Assembly: GCF_008831285.2 (NCBI RefSeq)
Contig: NC_045141.1
Coordinates: 20,394,848-20,458,847 of the forward strand
Direction of reading: 5' to 3'
DNA length: 64,000 nucleotides
Source of the DNA: Nymphaea colorata
Lineage: Eukaryota; Streptophyta; Magnoliopsida; Nymphaeales; Nymphaeaceae
Shown here in pieces: positions 28,488 to 42,596 of this stretch. A program made the translations under genes and the position numbers. The notes beneath the pieces were generated by a model. That model saw only the letters and a program-made list of their open reading frames with translations, was not told the origin of the DNA and did no database searches. How positions within the stretch are numbered: position 1 is the stretch's first letter; each line of letters begins with the position of its first letter.

Positions 28488-29051
28488 TTGTATGTATGGT
28501 GCTACATTCCCTTCATTGGCACAATAGTTGTATATTTGTTGGATTACTCCACGTCTAAAAAATGGATATTCCTCAAAGTAATTGAAATATGCATTTTTCA
28601 ATGCCAAAACATGTTTAAAAATCTAACCAAGTGGGAACAATGGTAGATTTGAGAGTGCGATCTTACGCATGACCCATGTTAGATTTATGGTTGTAACAAA
28701 TTTTAGGTCTAAAAAAACCATAAGGGCATGTTTTGTTTCACCGATGATTTTAGATTCATGGTGGTATGCGATTACTAGAATCTCAGATCTTAAAACTACG
28801 ATAGTTTTTTTATGTGTCAAGTGGATTTAAGATTTACCAAACACAACCGAAAATTAAAAGTTTCAGCGTCCTTTAGATTCATAGATCACAAGGACTTGAA
28901 CGGTCGGATTTGAAGTGCATTTATTTTAAAAGGCGACGATTATAAATGTATGATGCATGCATAACGTGCTAATGGATTTTTCAATGCGTCCGAACCGAGC
29001 GCGAAAGAGTTATCAACAGGTCCGAATCAGGGGCCGGAACCGGATGCATCT

Positions 29052-29057
29052 TATAAA
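29052..29057 (+). promoter_or_regulatory. TATA box candidate for EMB1270
   Basis: TATAAA in the context TCTTATAAACTAA, 238 bp upstream of the ATG at 29290. It predicts a start near 29083 and a leader of about 200 nt. Confidence 0.45.
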
Positions 29058-29111
29058 CTAATACGAATCAGAGTAAGCTTTTCCTTATATCAGAAAACTC
29101 CGGATGGAGTT

Positions 29112-29351
29112 ATGATTCTCAATTTCTGGCGACATCCGAACCGCTTCGGGCAAGATATTTTCCCTTCTCATGGAGGAAGAAATCTTCCCTCTGGGATGAT
29201 ATCCTGTGGAAGGCAGCCCCCAGTTGCGGTAGTTTCATTTTCTTCCCCTCCTTTGTTTCTTCTTCCTCTTGCTTCTCTCGTTCTTCACCATGGTTTGCAC
29301 AGGCTCGCCGCTACCATGTTCGTTGCCGTCAAACGCGCTCTGCCCAAATGA
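29112..29351 (+). promoter_or_regulatory. uORF overlapping the EMB1270 start
   Basis: An ATG at 29112 opens a 79-aa frame that runs past the main ATG (29290) in another frame and stops at 29351. A three-codon uORF starts at 29104. If the transcript starts near 29083, both lie in the leader. The main ATG has the stronger context (CACCATGG), so leaky scanning could still reach it. Confidence 0.35.
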
Positions 29352-32300
29352 TTTGCCTCCCTATAGACTATGCCCAACAGCCACTAACACCATCACCAGC
29401 GTACGCTCCTCTCTGGACTCATCTTCTTCTTCAACAACTCTGGAGCAAACTAATGTCCAAGATCAGTTTAGGTATAGCAGAGCATCGCCGTCCGTACGAT
29501 GGCCGCACCTCAAATTCGAGGGCACCACCACTACCAACAAGAGCAGAACAGGCGCACCAAGTCTTCTCGTGGAGGAACCTGGGTCAGACTATTCAACCAT
29601 CGATTCGGGTAGTGCTGGATTGGAGCAGAGTTCTCAGAATGTAGAGCGAGAGGCTGCAAAGACAGGGGGTTCTGATGCTGTGAATGAAATTGGTGGTTCG
29701 GTGGAGTCGCAAAATGAGAAGGATGAAGTTCTACCTTCTCGCAGCAGAACCAAGATCAAGAAGATGAACAAGTTGGCGCTCAAGAGGGCGAAGGATTGGA
29801 TGCAGAGGGTTCAGTTCGTGACGGACGAGATACTGAATCTGCGACCGGACGAGTTCGTCGCCGACGTGTTGGACCGCCGGAAGGTTCAGATGTCGCCGAC
29901 GGATTACTGCTTTGTGGTGAAGTGGGTGGGGAAGTCGAATTGGCAGAGAGCGCTGGAGATTTATGAGTGGCTGAATCTCAAGCATTGGTATACTCCTAGC
30001 CCCCGCATGCTAGCTACTATTCTAGCTGTGCTTGGCAAGGCCAACCAAGAAGCTCTCGCGGAGGAGATTTTCGAGAGGGTGGAGCCGGGGATCGGGAATG
30101 TTGTTCAGGTGTACAATTCGATGATGGGAGTTCATGCCAGGCACGGCCGTTTCGGTAAGGTCCAGGAACTGTTCGACTTGATGAGGTCTAGAGGCTGTGA
30201 GCCGGATCTAGTGAGCTTCAATACCTTGATCAATGCTCGCGCCAAGTCGGGGATGATGCCTTCTGGTTCTGCTCTGGAGCTTCTGTCTGACGTAAGAAGA
30301 TCCGGTCTTCAACCCGATACGATTACTTATAATACTTTGATTAGTGCGTGCTCCTTGGGGTCGAACTTGGAGGATGCGATTAAGGTCTATCGGGAGATGG
30401 AAGCTAAAGGTTGCCAACCAGATCTCTGGACCTACAATGCCATGATTTCTGTTTATGGTCGAGCCGGAATGGCGAAGCAGGCCGAGTTGCTGTTCCACGA
30501 GCTGGGGAGGAGAGGCTTCTACCCAGACGCAGTGACGTTTAATTCGCTCTTGTACGCGTTTGCAAGAGATGGGAATGCTGAAAAAATTGACAGTATCCGG
30601 AAAAAAATGGTGGAATATGGATCTAAGTTGGACGAGATTTCATACAACACCCTTATTCACATGCATGGAAAACAAGGTAGGCATGACTTAGCGTTTCAAT
30701 TGTATAAAGATATGAAATTAGCTGGTTGCAATCCTGATGCTGTCACGTACACGGTGCTAATAGATTCACTTGGTAAAACTGATCAGATATCGGAAGCTGC
30801 AGATGTGCTGCTGGAGATGATTGATTCAGGAGTGAAGCCAACGTTACATACATTTAGTGCATTGATTTGTGGGTACGCAAAGGCTGGGATGCGTGAGGAA
30901 GCTAAGAGAACTTTCGAGCAGATGGTGAGCTATGGAATAAAGCCGGATTCATTAGCCTATTCAGTCGTTTTGGATGTAATATTGAGGTCCAATGATACTG
31001 CAAAAGCTTTGATTATTTATCAGCGAATGCTTAGAGATGGTTTCAGGCCAGACAGAAATCTTTATACATTCATGATACAGATGTTTTCTAAAGAAAACAA
31101 ACACGGAGATGTGGAGAAAATGATCCAGGATTTAAAGGAAATTCATAGTGTGGATCCAAGTGAAATCTGTACCGTTCTTGTTAATGCACAATGCTATGAT
31201 CGCGCCTCTGAATTTTTGAAGATTGCTGTAAGACAGGGCAGGGAGCCTGATCAGAGTAACTTGTTATCTATCTTGAATTCACATCTTTCATTGAACAGAC
31301 ACACGGATGCAGAAGAACTCATTAATTTTCTGAAAGAGCAAGCGCCGGCCGCTTACTCTTTAGTGCGTGAGGCATTGATCCTTGTGCACTGTAAATCTCA
31401 TCGGTTGGAAGCTGCTATGGAAGAGTATCATCAACTTCGTGGCATTGGTGATGTTAGCGTTGCTGTTTATGAATGCCTGATCCTATGCTGTGAAGAGATG
31501 GAATCATACGCTAACTGCTCTCAGCTGTTCTCTGATATGAGATTTTATGGTGTGGAACCCACAAAAGAGAGTTATAGACGTGTTGCTGTTGCATATTGCA
31601 AATTGGGTTTTCCTGAAACAGCACATCACTTGATTCAAATGGCAGAACAGGCTAATATCCATTTTGAGGATTTCTCTTTATATGTCACTCTAATCGAGTC
31701 ATATGGTAAGTTAAAGCTGTGGCAAAGATCAGAAAGTGTTGTTGGTGTACTAAGGCAATCTTCCGCCGTTGATAGAAAGGTCTGGAATGCTTTAATTAAT
31801 GCGTATGCTTTCAATGGTTGCTATGAGCAGGCGAGGGCAGTTTTTAATAAAATGATGAAGGATGGTCCATCGCCAACTGTGGAATCAATAAATGGTCTAA
31901 TGCAGGCTCTGATTAATGCCGAGAGGATAGATGAGCTTTATGTTATTGTCGAGGAGTTACAGGAGATGGGATTTAAAATAAGTAAAAGTACAATACTCTT
32001 GATGCTTGATTCTTTTGCAAGATCAGGAAACATATTCGAGGTCAAGAAGATATATCATGGAATGAAAACTGCTGGATATCTGCCAACGATGCATCTTTAC
32101 AGGAGCATGATTGGATTGTTTTCAAAAGGCAAACGAGTTAGAGATGTCGAAGCAATGGTGGCTGAAATGAAGGAAGCAGGCTTTAAGCCCGATCTTTCAA
32201 TTCTAAATTATACGCTTAGGCTCTACACGGAGATCTCAGATTTCAGAAAGACCATAGAGGTTTATAATCAAATTAGGAAAGCTGGATATGAAGCCAACGA

Positions 32301-34733
32301 AGATACTTATAATACCATTATATGCATGTACAGTAATGACCTTAGAGCAGAAGAGGCGTTTTCTTTGTTGCATGAAATGATGGAAAAGGGATTGCAGCCT
32401 AAGTTGGAGTCCTACAAGCGTTTACTTTGGGCATGTGGGAGGCAGCAGCTTTGGGACTTGGCTGAAGATCTATTCCAAGATATGATTTCAAAGGGATGCA
32501 AAACAGATCGTGCTCTTTATCATATGATGATGAAAATCTACAGAAAGTCGGGGAACCATGTTAAAGCTGAAAACGTGCTTCTTTTAATGAAAGATGCAAA
32601 CATCGAACCAACTGTAGCAACAATGCATATGCTGATGGACTCCTATGGCATGGCTGGACAACCCACCGAAGCAGAAAATGTTCTTAATAGCTTGAAAACT
32701 TCGGGCTTAATTATCGGTATGGCACCCTATGCTTCTGTCATCGAAGCTTATCTCAAGGCTGGTGATCATACATCCGGCATTGGAAAGCTACTCGAGATGA
32801 AGAAAGATGGTTTGGAGCCAGACTACAGAATATGGACTTGCTTCATAAGAGCCGCAAGTTTGTCTCAGCATTCCAGCGAAGCACTTGAACTTCTAAATTC
32901 TTTGCAGAATGCTGGGTTTGATCTGCCTGTCAGGTGTGGCCTTTTTCCCTTTCTGTTGCTTGGCCTTGAAATTGTCAAACTTCCCTAATGGTGATGCCTT
33001 GCATGCCTGTTTGTTTACATACTGTGGGAAGATGGATTTATTTATTTATTTATCTTTCCCTTAGACTCTTGACAGAGAAAGCTGAAACATTGGTCCGGGA
33101 GGTTGATCTTGTTCTTACCAAATTACAATCTCTTGAAGCCCATGCTGCCTTCATATTTGTCAATGCTTTGGAAGATCTTCTTTGGGCATTTGAACGGCGG
33201 GCTACAGCTTCATGGGTTTTCCAATTAGCAGTTAGTAAAAGTATATATGGCCATGATGTTTTCAGGTATGTAATTGCCTTTCTGCATTAGAGATGGAATA
33301 TGGTAAGTTCAGACTTTTGGTTCCAAAAGCCTTTTAGTGGAAATAAACAATAATAGATCTATTCATATATTTGAACTACGTGAAAATCCTTGAAATGGAC
33401 TTCAACATCATGCTTGTCTACAGAACAGCTGTAGACAACAAAGGGTATTGATTGGCCTAATCTAAACCTAATAATGCATATCTTTTATGGTCTTCAGGTA
33501 ACTGATCTGCTCCGCCCCAACAATGGGGCATAATGTTGAGTTCTCTCTGTGAACCAACCATGGGGTGTAAAGCTCAGTGTGTATAACATTCATATTACCA
33601 ATTAAGCAGGGCAATAAGCCTGATTGAACCAAACTGGAAAACCCAATCTAGACTTCTTTGTAATTATTTCTATCAGAGACTCGGACGGTTGGACCACTTT
33701 ATACATTACAGTAGCATAATTTTTAATTTAGTTATTGGGATGGTGTTTAGCTGACCAGAAAAAATGTCAGGAGACTCGTTTCTTAGTGACCTGCAAAGGT
33801 GACCTTCTGTCAATATCCAGTGAAAACAAGTCATGATTTTTCTTTATACATAATGATTTTTTTCTGCCAATTGTGAGGACCTTATTCTTTTCATGAATTA
33901 GTATATGAGAGTTATCCTTTTATTTTGTCTGTCGCAGGGTAGCTGAGAAGGATTGGGGAGCTGATTTCAGGAAACTTTCACCTGGTGCCGCTCTTGTTGG
34001 CTTAACTTTGTGGCTTGATCACATGCAGGTTAAATTTCACATTTGAGGCATTTATTAAGTTTCCTTTTTTTGAAAAGCACCTTGTGAAATATTCGAAGCG
34101 TCACTATAGGTAAGTTAAAATTAACATGTATGACGTGTTTTTCCTGATGCTTCCTTTTATTTATTTCAGGATGCATCATTACAAGGTTCTCCGGAATCTC
34201 CAAAATCAGTTGTTTTAATAACAGGAACTGCAGAGTATAACAGAATCTCACTCAGCAAGACCATCAAAGCTTATCTTTGGGAAATGGGTTCGCCATTCCT
34301 ACCTTGTAAAACTCGAACTGGGCTCCTTATAGCAAAGGCACATTCTCTGAGGATGTGGTTGAAGGATTCTGCCTTCTGCATGGACCTAGAACTGAGAGAT
34401 GTTTCAACACTACCTGAGCTGAACTCCATGCAGCTCTATGAAGGAGCTTTTATGAGAGCAGGTCTAGTTCCCGCGTTCAGAGAAATTCACGAAGGGCTTG
34501 GAGAAGTGAGACCAAAGAAATTTGCCAAGCTGGCCTTGCTGACTGATGAGAAGAGGGACAAGTTCATTGCGGCAGATATAAAAGGCAGGCAGGAAAAGTT
34601 GGAGAAGAAGAAGAGGGGTGGCTTGTTAAATCTAAGGAAGAGACACAAGCGTCATGGGAGGAGACTTGTCGGGAGAAGTATGCCACCACGTGAGGAATTT
34701 GGTGCCTCTGCTAAGAAAGAGGCTGTGAGATGA
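29290..34733 (+). CDS. EMB1270: Chloroplast PPR protein, EMB1270-type, SMR-like end
   Basis: A P-class pentatricopeptide-repeat RNA-binding protein, probably imported into chloroplasts. Arabidopsis EMB1270 (At3g18110) is embryo-essential and supports splicing of plastid introns. Exons are 29290-32933, 33065-33265, 33938-34028 and 34170-34733, giving 1499 aa. The first ~140 residues are rich in Ser/Thr with few acidic residues early, consistent with a transit peptide. The conserved block from ~160 (KRAKDWMQRVQFVTDEIL) leads into an array of 35-aa PPR motifs from ~215 to ~1210, with typical words such as PDLVSFNTLINARAKSG and PDTITYNTLISACS. The C-terminus has ATASWVFQLAVSKSI, then an SMR-like part (VVLITGTAEYN, LWEMGSPFLPCKTRTG) and a Lys/Arg-rich tail. 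The start is the CACCATGG ATG; the open frame upstream of it in this frame has no earlier ATG. No frameshift or stop interrupts it. Confidence 0.92.
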
Positions 34734-37700
34734 GCATGGCTGCATTATTCATCCTCAGGTTGGTGAGCCTCGGGTTGGTCATGAGTTTACTTTCTCACCG
34801 CCCCAAGCCCGGGCGTGAGTCTTGTATGATTGAAGTCCGAAGGGACTTGGCATCTGAAGCGAGATCGAGTTCCTGGGTTTCGAAACCAACGGGAATTGCA
34901 TCTTGTGCAGGTGATATGGAGAGCATGGGCCAGCCAACCTGAAAGCAGTATGATGGGAGTCTGGTTGAGTTTCCGAATTTGACTTTGATGCTACTAGACC
35001 AGAGCCTCTGTTGTTGATTCTAAATTCGTTTACCGGCTTATGGAGCAGTCAACCGTGCCACTGATTCTGATCCTAGGGAGAATTCATGGCTAAGAGCGTT
35101 TTGCAGATTTTATGGTGCTGCGACATTCTATCCCAACTTCTGGTCAGTTTGCATTGAGATCACATGGACCTTGAGATGTATAGGTGATGTTGAGGAAGCA
35201 TCTTTCGTGTCAAACATGTGCTATATCATATGGATCGGGCTTTTATTTTGACATACTGCAATGACAGATTACAGGATTCATCAGACAACTGATTATTTCT
35301 GTTGATCCTCATTTACCAAAATGCTTACTTCTGCAACCATTCAGTTGGCTTCCGATCTGCATTCCTGAAGTTTAAAAGTGATCTAACAGTCACACAACAA
35401 ATGACAGGATGTCTGGAACTAATTAGACATTACTTTGTTCATGCTGGAAATCGGTTCATATGGGTCGGTCTGAACAATCACAATCCAGCAAATCGTATGT
35501 TACATGTCAAAACTTTTTCTATAAGAAAGCTAGTGCTCAGTTGTCCTGGTGGTTTGAGGTTTGCCTGTTGTCCATTTGTTCTGGTCAGTCATGTCACGTA
35601 GGCTGTGGACGGGTTAAAACTACCTCTATAGAGAAGGAAAAGAAAGAAAACGGAAAGGTCCTTTGTTCGTCCAACTCTTTCGGCTTCATCATAAGGATAT
35701 TGTACTGAGTGGGGATTCAGTATAAAGCCTTATCTAGAATCTTATGTAGGAGTGTTACTTAAATCTCGGAAATTTTAATAAAGTTGAACTCTATATAAAT
35801 GATCTACTTGGTCGATTCGGCCAGACTCGACTCTTGAGCATTAGATATATGTTGAAAAAATTTATAGCCTTACAAGGGTGGACTCTTAGGAGACTTCCAA
35901 AAGTTAATATTTGCTAGGAGAAAAAAGGCAGAGTCGGAGGTAATTCTTATCAAAGTAGCCCTTTCAGTTGCCTCATCTAGATGATTAAATTCGACACAAA
36001 GAACCATAAATTTTGAGACTCAAAGGCTGATACCTTGTCAAAGCTATTAGATATTCCAACTGCACCCAATTAACATGTAGGATTCTTATCAGTGCACCAG
36101 AATTTGCTAACTCATACCATCTCCAATTTGCCGCGGTGATTATACTCTCTCTCTCTCTCCCTCTCTCTCTCTCTCTCACACACACACACGCACCCGTGCC
36201 CACACACTCGGAGCTTCATTATCATTGATCAAGGTCTCTATCTTTTTCTCTCTCCTCTTTTGCCGAATGCTAAATTCTTGCGCTTCGTTATATGAAGCCT
36301 TTACTCAAAATGAGCGTTAATCAATCAAATGCTCTTTAGAGTCGATTATTTCAAAAGAGTTGGTTCCATCTTTGCCAGAAAAGCCTTAACCTCGTGCTGA
36401 CAAAAGCCCAACATGTTATCCGAGAAAGATGAACCCCATCATTTCTTTAGATAGCTAAACTTGGGTTGAGCAAATACCCACCAGTTCATGTCAAACAATC
36501 ACTTCATACGTTGAACTCTTCATCCTTCTTCAACTTCTACTTTAGGCCTAACTTCCATCCAAGTTAATGATGCACTTGTCGGCAAGATGCCACCAATTTG
36601 TTTGTCAAAGATTGAGGAATTTCAAGTGCTTCAAAAAGGAGAAATGGAAGATAGTCAGCATCATTCTTTAATGGTTTAGACGACGTTAATAATTGGTCGT
36701 GGTCCTTAAGGTGAAAAGGAAAAGATAAAGCAACGCACATCAAAGATTCAAAATATGGGGACAATTCGTTGGTATGTGTCTTATAATTTCATGACTCTAA
36801 GATTTAACCTTAGCATCTTGTACCGCTGGGACTGCAAGTTATTAGTAGGCCATCGCCACCGCTAAATACTGCACTATCAACTTCATCTTTAAAGCGATCT
36901 CCAAAAGGGTTCGCACCAGCGATCAATCTCCATTTCGAGTTTATGGGGCATCATTGATCATCTCATTATGTTGTAAAGAGGAAGACACCAATATACAAGT
37001 TGAATCATAGCAATCACAGGGATGCGTGAAGGCTTCGACTCTCATCTGGGTAGTAGTAGAATGAAATATTCATTCCTTTCACCCAAAATTTTCATCCTTA
37101 GAATGGGTTTGGAGAATTCTGTGCATATGTAAAGTTGTGTTATCTCTTGGGTTTGAATTACTTTTCACTGGTGAATTGTTCACCTGCAGAAATTTCTGCG
37201 GGGAACTTCCTTCCGCATTCAAAGCCGCCCAAAATAAATTTAAGCAATAAATTTTCAAGACCGAGTAAAAGGGCCGACGTTTTCCACGCGGAGTGAAACT
37301 TGATTGAGACCTCCACTACCCAGAGTTTTCAACTTGGCACCTTTCATTATCACAGGAGATTGGGGCCTTCAACTTATAATTCTTATTGTGGCGGATGCTT
37401 TATTAGGTGTCCCCCAAGATTAGTCAATAAGCAGAAATTTAATCAACTGATTTCCAATGATTTAACCAAGTCGACATTAACCTTGATTTTCTCATTGTAA
37501 ATGATCTTAAATTATAGATCTGTTAGACTCTCTCTCTCTCTCTCTAAAAGATAAGAAAAAGCAATAGACAAACCGTGCGTGCGTAACTTTCAAGAGCATG
37601 GAGAATTCATTTTGCATACTTCCATCTTTTTGGAACAACCATTCAGCGTTGAAGTGCAGCAAGATTGAGTGTTAAAAGCAAAATTTTCTCATTCAAGTTT

Positions 37701-38218
37701 CAAGGCTAAGGATCCTCCCAGTGGATCACCTTGGCCTGGCCCAGCCTATTGATGACCGGCCAACCGCCTTTGACCACTAAGACATGTCCAACCTGATAAG
37801 CCCATACAACAGCTCATAATGCTTCTTACGTTTCATGACCTTATGTGTGCGTTTATCTTAACAGCTCTAATTATATCTTTTATTTCTTCACTTGACTCTT
37901 GAAAGAAAACAAGAAATAGAACGATTCTCTTTATGCGTTTTTATTTTTCTCTCATTCTTTCCTTTTTCTTTTGTTTTTTTTTTTTGGTGGCTTTCACGAC
38001 TATATTCTCTCGCCCTGCTATTGGTGGATCCTAGAAACAAAAAAGAACTTGAAAAATACAGTTTTATTTAAAGTTGATAAGTTGCTTGTTACAAGTTAAG
38101 CTGACCTTTGCAAGCATGGAAAGCACAAAGATGAAATTGAGTTGTCACACAACCATACATGTTTATCTTGGCCTCCCATGCAACCAGCGGGGAAGCTAGA
38201 AATTTGTTGCTGAGGACA

Positions 38219-38394
38219 CTAGTGGAGCCAGAATTTTTTTCTTGTGGGGGCACTATTCAATACCTTTAATTTCTTTGAGACACTTACATGTATAACAATC
38301 AAATATATCAAAACATTAACATATATATTAAACTAATTTTATGAGGCTGGTGTAGGCAACTACCCGCATCAACCACAATGTGGCTAAGCCACTG
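38219..38394. mobile_element. Short inverted-repeat element (GTGGAGCCAGAATT family)
   Basis: The left end CTAGTGGAGCCAGAATTTTT and the right end, in reverse complement CCAGTGGCTTAGCCACA, form imperfect inverted repeats of about 16 bp. The inside runs GGGGGCACTATTCAAT ... GAGGCTGGTGTAGGCAACTA. A related copy is at 61771-62011. Elements with a GTGGCGGAGCCAGAATTT end are common in plant genomes. There is no coding capacity. Confidence 0.55.
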
Positions 38395-39225
38395 GCAAAG
38401 GAGCACATTAAAGCGCACCTGGCATGGTGGGGCTAGCTCGTATGGTTGGTCAGAGGACTCAAATCCATTTTCCATTTGAAACGTATAGGCTCTACCTTCA
38501 TGTATAACTTAGCTGGCCAGATTAAAGTATGTAAGAAGACATGTCTCTAGTTTGATTCTTGTGGACGTTTTGCTCTTGCCTGTGTTAAGGTGATCTGACA
38601 CAACACCTAAGTTGAAGGGTGTACCACCGCCACTGCCACTGCTGATGTCGACACAGCTCAGAACCCGAAATGGAGTGGGGAAGTCGATGGCCTTCGGGCT
38701 TCAATGTGGGTGATAAGGATGAGCCTCTTGCTCACCCAAAAAATACATGGGCAGGTAAAAATGAGTTGTCATAGCTTCAATCATGCAAGAAGAAGAAGAG
38801 AGAGAAGGGAGGCATGATCTAAAAGTGGGACATGCAATCTGTGGGCATAAAACGGATCGTTGTTGCTGCAGCATCTGCAAAGTCAGGTTAGTAATGAGTC
38901 CAAAACAAGCCTGCTGCAGCAGTGCCAGATCTATAAAATCTAAGCATGGTGGACACAAGTGATACAGTGAGATAAGAAAACATTGATTGCTGAGAAGAAA
39001 AACTCATGCAGTTAAGAAGAGAAAATCACCAAACAATGACCTCTGACCAGCATCAATGATCAATGAAGAATGGGGCCACACAGATAGAGAGAGAGAGAGA
39101 GAGAGAGAGGGAGGTGGTAGGTGCTGCCAAGATAAGGTTTTGTTTTCTAATATAATAAAGACAGGCCGCTTCAGGGAAGAAGAAACCATTTCAGACCATC
39201 TGTAGCTTTTTTTCCGAAAGCTGCA

Positions 39226-39330
39226 TGGTGGCGGAGCTAGAATTTTTTTTTTTTTAACCGGGGTTTCAAAAGTTTTGACTAGGGCCTAGTGAGAATTTTG
39301 ATATATTTAGCGGTGCTTGAGCCAAGAATG
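39226..39330. mobile_element. Left-end fragment of the same element family
   Basis: The stretch begins TGGTGGCGGAGCTAGAATTT followed by a T run and GGGGTTTCAAAAG, like the left end of the 38219 element. I find no matching right end, so it looks truncated. Confidence 0.4.
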
Positions 39331-41140
39331 TTGCACATATATCTTATTAGTTTTCTATAAATGTAGTTTTTAGATTAGAACATAAAAGATTATATCATCA
39401 ACAGGCATTGCACATGACGTGCATGGTAGATCTGATAAAAAAATGCGCCCATGTATAAAGTTAACGCATATTTACCTGCTTTATTTTGGAGGCTATTTAT
39501 TCAACATAGAAAAACAAGACTTTAAAGTGATTGACAATTTGCTTTACACATAGCATGGCAGGAACTAAAAGGGCATAAAGTCAAGAGGCAGAGAAGGGGT
39601 CAGTTCCTTTTAGCAGTTTCATATGAGTCAAAGCCCTAGAGAGGGAATGGGGTTTTGACTAGATCTAATGTCAAATCTACCTCTCTAGGGTTAAAGATAC
39701 ATAAAAAATATAAAAATTTTAAAGAAAAGGAACATGAAAAAAGTGAGCAAACCAAAAGCCCTTGTTTGAGAACAGTGACAAACCATGACAACACAAGCAG
39801 CATCCAAGGCCATATCTTTTTTCTGGGTCACATGGAAAAAAGTCAAAAATGCAGAAATATTAGGCATATACAATATTTTATTGGGGAGGTGTTGGAAACT
39901 TTCCCACTGAAGCAGGGAGAAAAGAGGATACCCATTTTTCTTTTTCATTTTTTTTTTACTAAAATCTTTGTCAAATAATTGTTTTATATGATAATTTTTT
40001 TTAAGGAAAAAGTTACTCTAAAAAAACTCTATGTAGACTTTGTTGTTCACGTAGCAGCATAAAATCTCGAAGATACTCTTTGTGCCTGATAAAAACATAT
40101 GGAACGTTTAGTAGTTGGAATAATTTGTGAGTGTTTTATAAATTTATAAATTTAATTCGAGCTATAAACTTATTTTAGTTTTGATTTTAAGACAAATTTA
40201 TGAAACTTATACAAGATGTTTTATTTACCAAAAGACTTATAAAAATTTAATGTAACTAATCAAATTGATCTTTAGGTAGTTATAGACCTTGAAAGAAAAA
40301 GAGAGGTGGGCTCTTCGTTCATCCGAGCCACGGCAGCAACTTTTAGAGAGAGAAAAAGAAGCTTTTTCTTTGTCAAAGCGTTTTGACAAACACAAACGTA
40401 TAAAAAAAAAAAAATTAAGAAATGAAAAAGCAAAGGGAGAGGGGAGGGGCTCGTGGGGAGCGTTGAAAGAGCGTTAAAGATGACACTTTTTTTTTTTCTC
40501 TCATCTCCTTCTTCCATGGCCGACCTCTTCCTCCATCTCTCTCCCCCACACGCACGCATGTTCTCTCTCTGTATCTTTCTCCTTCATCTCTCACTTCGCT
40601 TTTGATTTTTCCTTTTCCTTCTCTTGCAAAGCCCGAGGCACAGCCGAGTGGAATGTCAGCCGAAAATTCGGCCTTCCCAACCACATACACTTTGGCTTCT
40701 TCCTCCTTCCTCCTTATTCCTTTCCTTCTTTTCTCTCACCGATTCAAACTGGTAATCAAAGCCAACAATGGCTTCTCTTCATAGTTTGAGCCTCATAGTC
40801 TGCACTGTTGTTACTAAAATGTTGTAGTTTCTGAACATGTTTCAAAGGGGAAGCCAGATTGATGGGTTTTCTTTCTTCTGTAAATGGTTGGAGTTGAACT
40901 TTGGCCTTCTTCAACTTTAATGCCACCTTGAACATCTTGCACTGCCTTATCGCTCTATCTGCAGCTTAAACATCGCTCAAGATCGCACATTATCTTCTCT
41001 TTAGAACGGGGCAGCATATACATATTTTGCTTTTCTGATTCATCTTTTAAAAATTAGATTACTTTAGTTAACTTACTGTAAGACAGAAAGCAGGCGGAAT
41101 CTGCTGGTCTCTATATAGCTAAGTGTTTTTGTTTGGACTT

Positions 41141-41143
<3 letters not shown>

Positions 41144-41202
<59 letters not shown>
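41144..41202. repeat. Compound (CT)n(TA)n microsatellite
   Basis: An uninterrupted CT run changes directly into an uninterrupted TA run. It lies about 1.1 kb upstream of the F-box leader exon. Confidence 0.95.
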
Positions 41203-41206
<4 letters not shown>

Positions 41207-42299
41207 TAAAGTATAAGCTGCATGATAGTTTGATAGCTGTCAAAACTCCAGTGCAAAGGTCGGTTTTCGGTTGAGCTGTGACAACTACTAGAGTTGAAAC
41301 CAGTGTTCGTAGCTCGTACTAAGCCTGTTTATAACATTAACCAACTTCATCTTCTAGACTTTCATTAATGCATGACAATGCTACAAGCAGCACAAATCAT
41401 TTACGTTCATCTTCACTCATAACAAAAATTTCAAAGTTTTTTTTTTTTTTTTTTGCATGGGTCGTGGGTGATTAACATACTAATTCAATAAATAAATTTC
41501 AAAGAACTCATTAAATATTTGGCACTCGATCGATGGAAACAAGAGCACATAAAAGTAGGAAATACCGCATGCAGCTGAGAACAGAGTGTTTCAGTCCTGT
41601 TCCTCAAAATGAAGGATCGTTCGTCCACTAGGGAACCATCTGCACCCCTTTTCTCAAATCTAATAAGCACCACTTGATCTCATGTTCACTTTTTCCTTGA
41701 AAAGAAGGACAACCTGCAGATCTACCATGGTAGGATCTTCGTCCTTCCGTAAGATGTATATATATATATATATATATATATGTTCAAGTTATAAGAAGAT
41801 CATACAAGTGTTAAATAGCCTTAAATCTCTGAATCTAAAATAATGTTTCTCCCCTAAACGCATCTTAAGAAAGCCTGAGATCTCTTCAATAGAAAAAAAA
41901 GAAAGCATTTAAGAAGATCCATCACTTCAAAAAAACTGGTTTCCTCTTTGGTCGTATGTGATTCTAAGTCTGGATATCTGGTAATTGTGAAGCATGTAAA
42001 ATACTTTTCGACATTTTTTTCCATCCAAAAAAGAGGAATAATCATTCTAAAAAGAAATGACTTGCCCCCTCTGTTTAGGGGTTGAAAGGGAATGGACTCC
42101 ATGGTGGGGGCAGTTACGTGGTTTCGAGCAAAAGCGGGTGCGTTTTGGCGAAGGAAACGAACGGTCAACGGGTTGGGGGGCTCTCTCGGGTGAGGGAAGG
42201 GGGCGGGACCCACGCACACGCACACGCGCCCGGTGGGCGTGTTCGTGGGGCTTGGAAGAGCGAGAAAAGGGTGGGGCCCGCGGCGGTGGGTGGAGCAAT

Positions 42300-42556
42300 T
42301 GCCTCCTTCCTCTCTCTCTCTCTCTCTCTTCTCCTGAGTTCAGACAGAAAGAGTGAGCGAAAGAGAAGAGAGAAAGGGGAGGAAAATCAAAAGAAAGGAA
42401 AAGGAACAAGGAGGAGGAAAAAAAAAAGTAGAAAGAGAAATTGGAGGGGAGGAGGGGTTCTCTCGTTCCTCACATCTCCCTCCTCCCTTCCTTCTTCTTC
42501 CTCTTTTGCCTTTTTATCCCTTGTTCGATTGGATTGGGATTCCTTGGGAGGGACAG

Positions 42557-42596
<40 letters not shown>

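Larger units (their letters stand above)
25591..29051. other. Divergent intergenic spacer, YAK1 to EMB1270
   Basis: About 3.5 kb without a recognisable gene. The part at 26060-26470 carries words such as AACCCGACCCGTCGGCACG and GGATCCGAA, typical of dispersed plant repeats. A tandem duplication (28046) and a TA microsatellite (28452) lie near the right end. Short open frames (25641-25871, 26733-26924, 27867-28196) have no motif. Confidence 0.45.
34734..42299. other. Intergenic region with microsatellites and relics
   Basis: About 7.5 kb with no supportable gene. The first kilobase is probably the EMB1270 3' UTR (an AATAAA is at 35777). The tracts are CT then CA at about 36147-36190, GA at 39086-39108, a compound CT/TA run at 41144-41202 and TA at 41758-41782. 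Two relics of one transposon family lie at 38219 and 39226. Open frames at 35302-35708, 39655-39978 and 40272-40690 are low-complexity or lack motifs. Confidence 0.45.

Noticed and set aside
38750..38940. Possible microRNA-like hairpin around two GCTGCAGCA words
   Set aside because: The GCTGCAGCA words near 38866 and 38912 are short palindromes, and the flanks do not pair over a full 21-nt arm.
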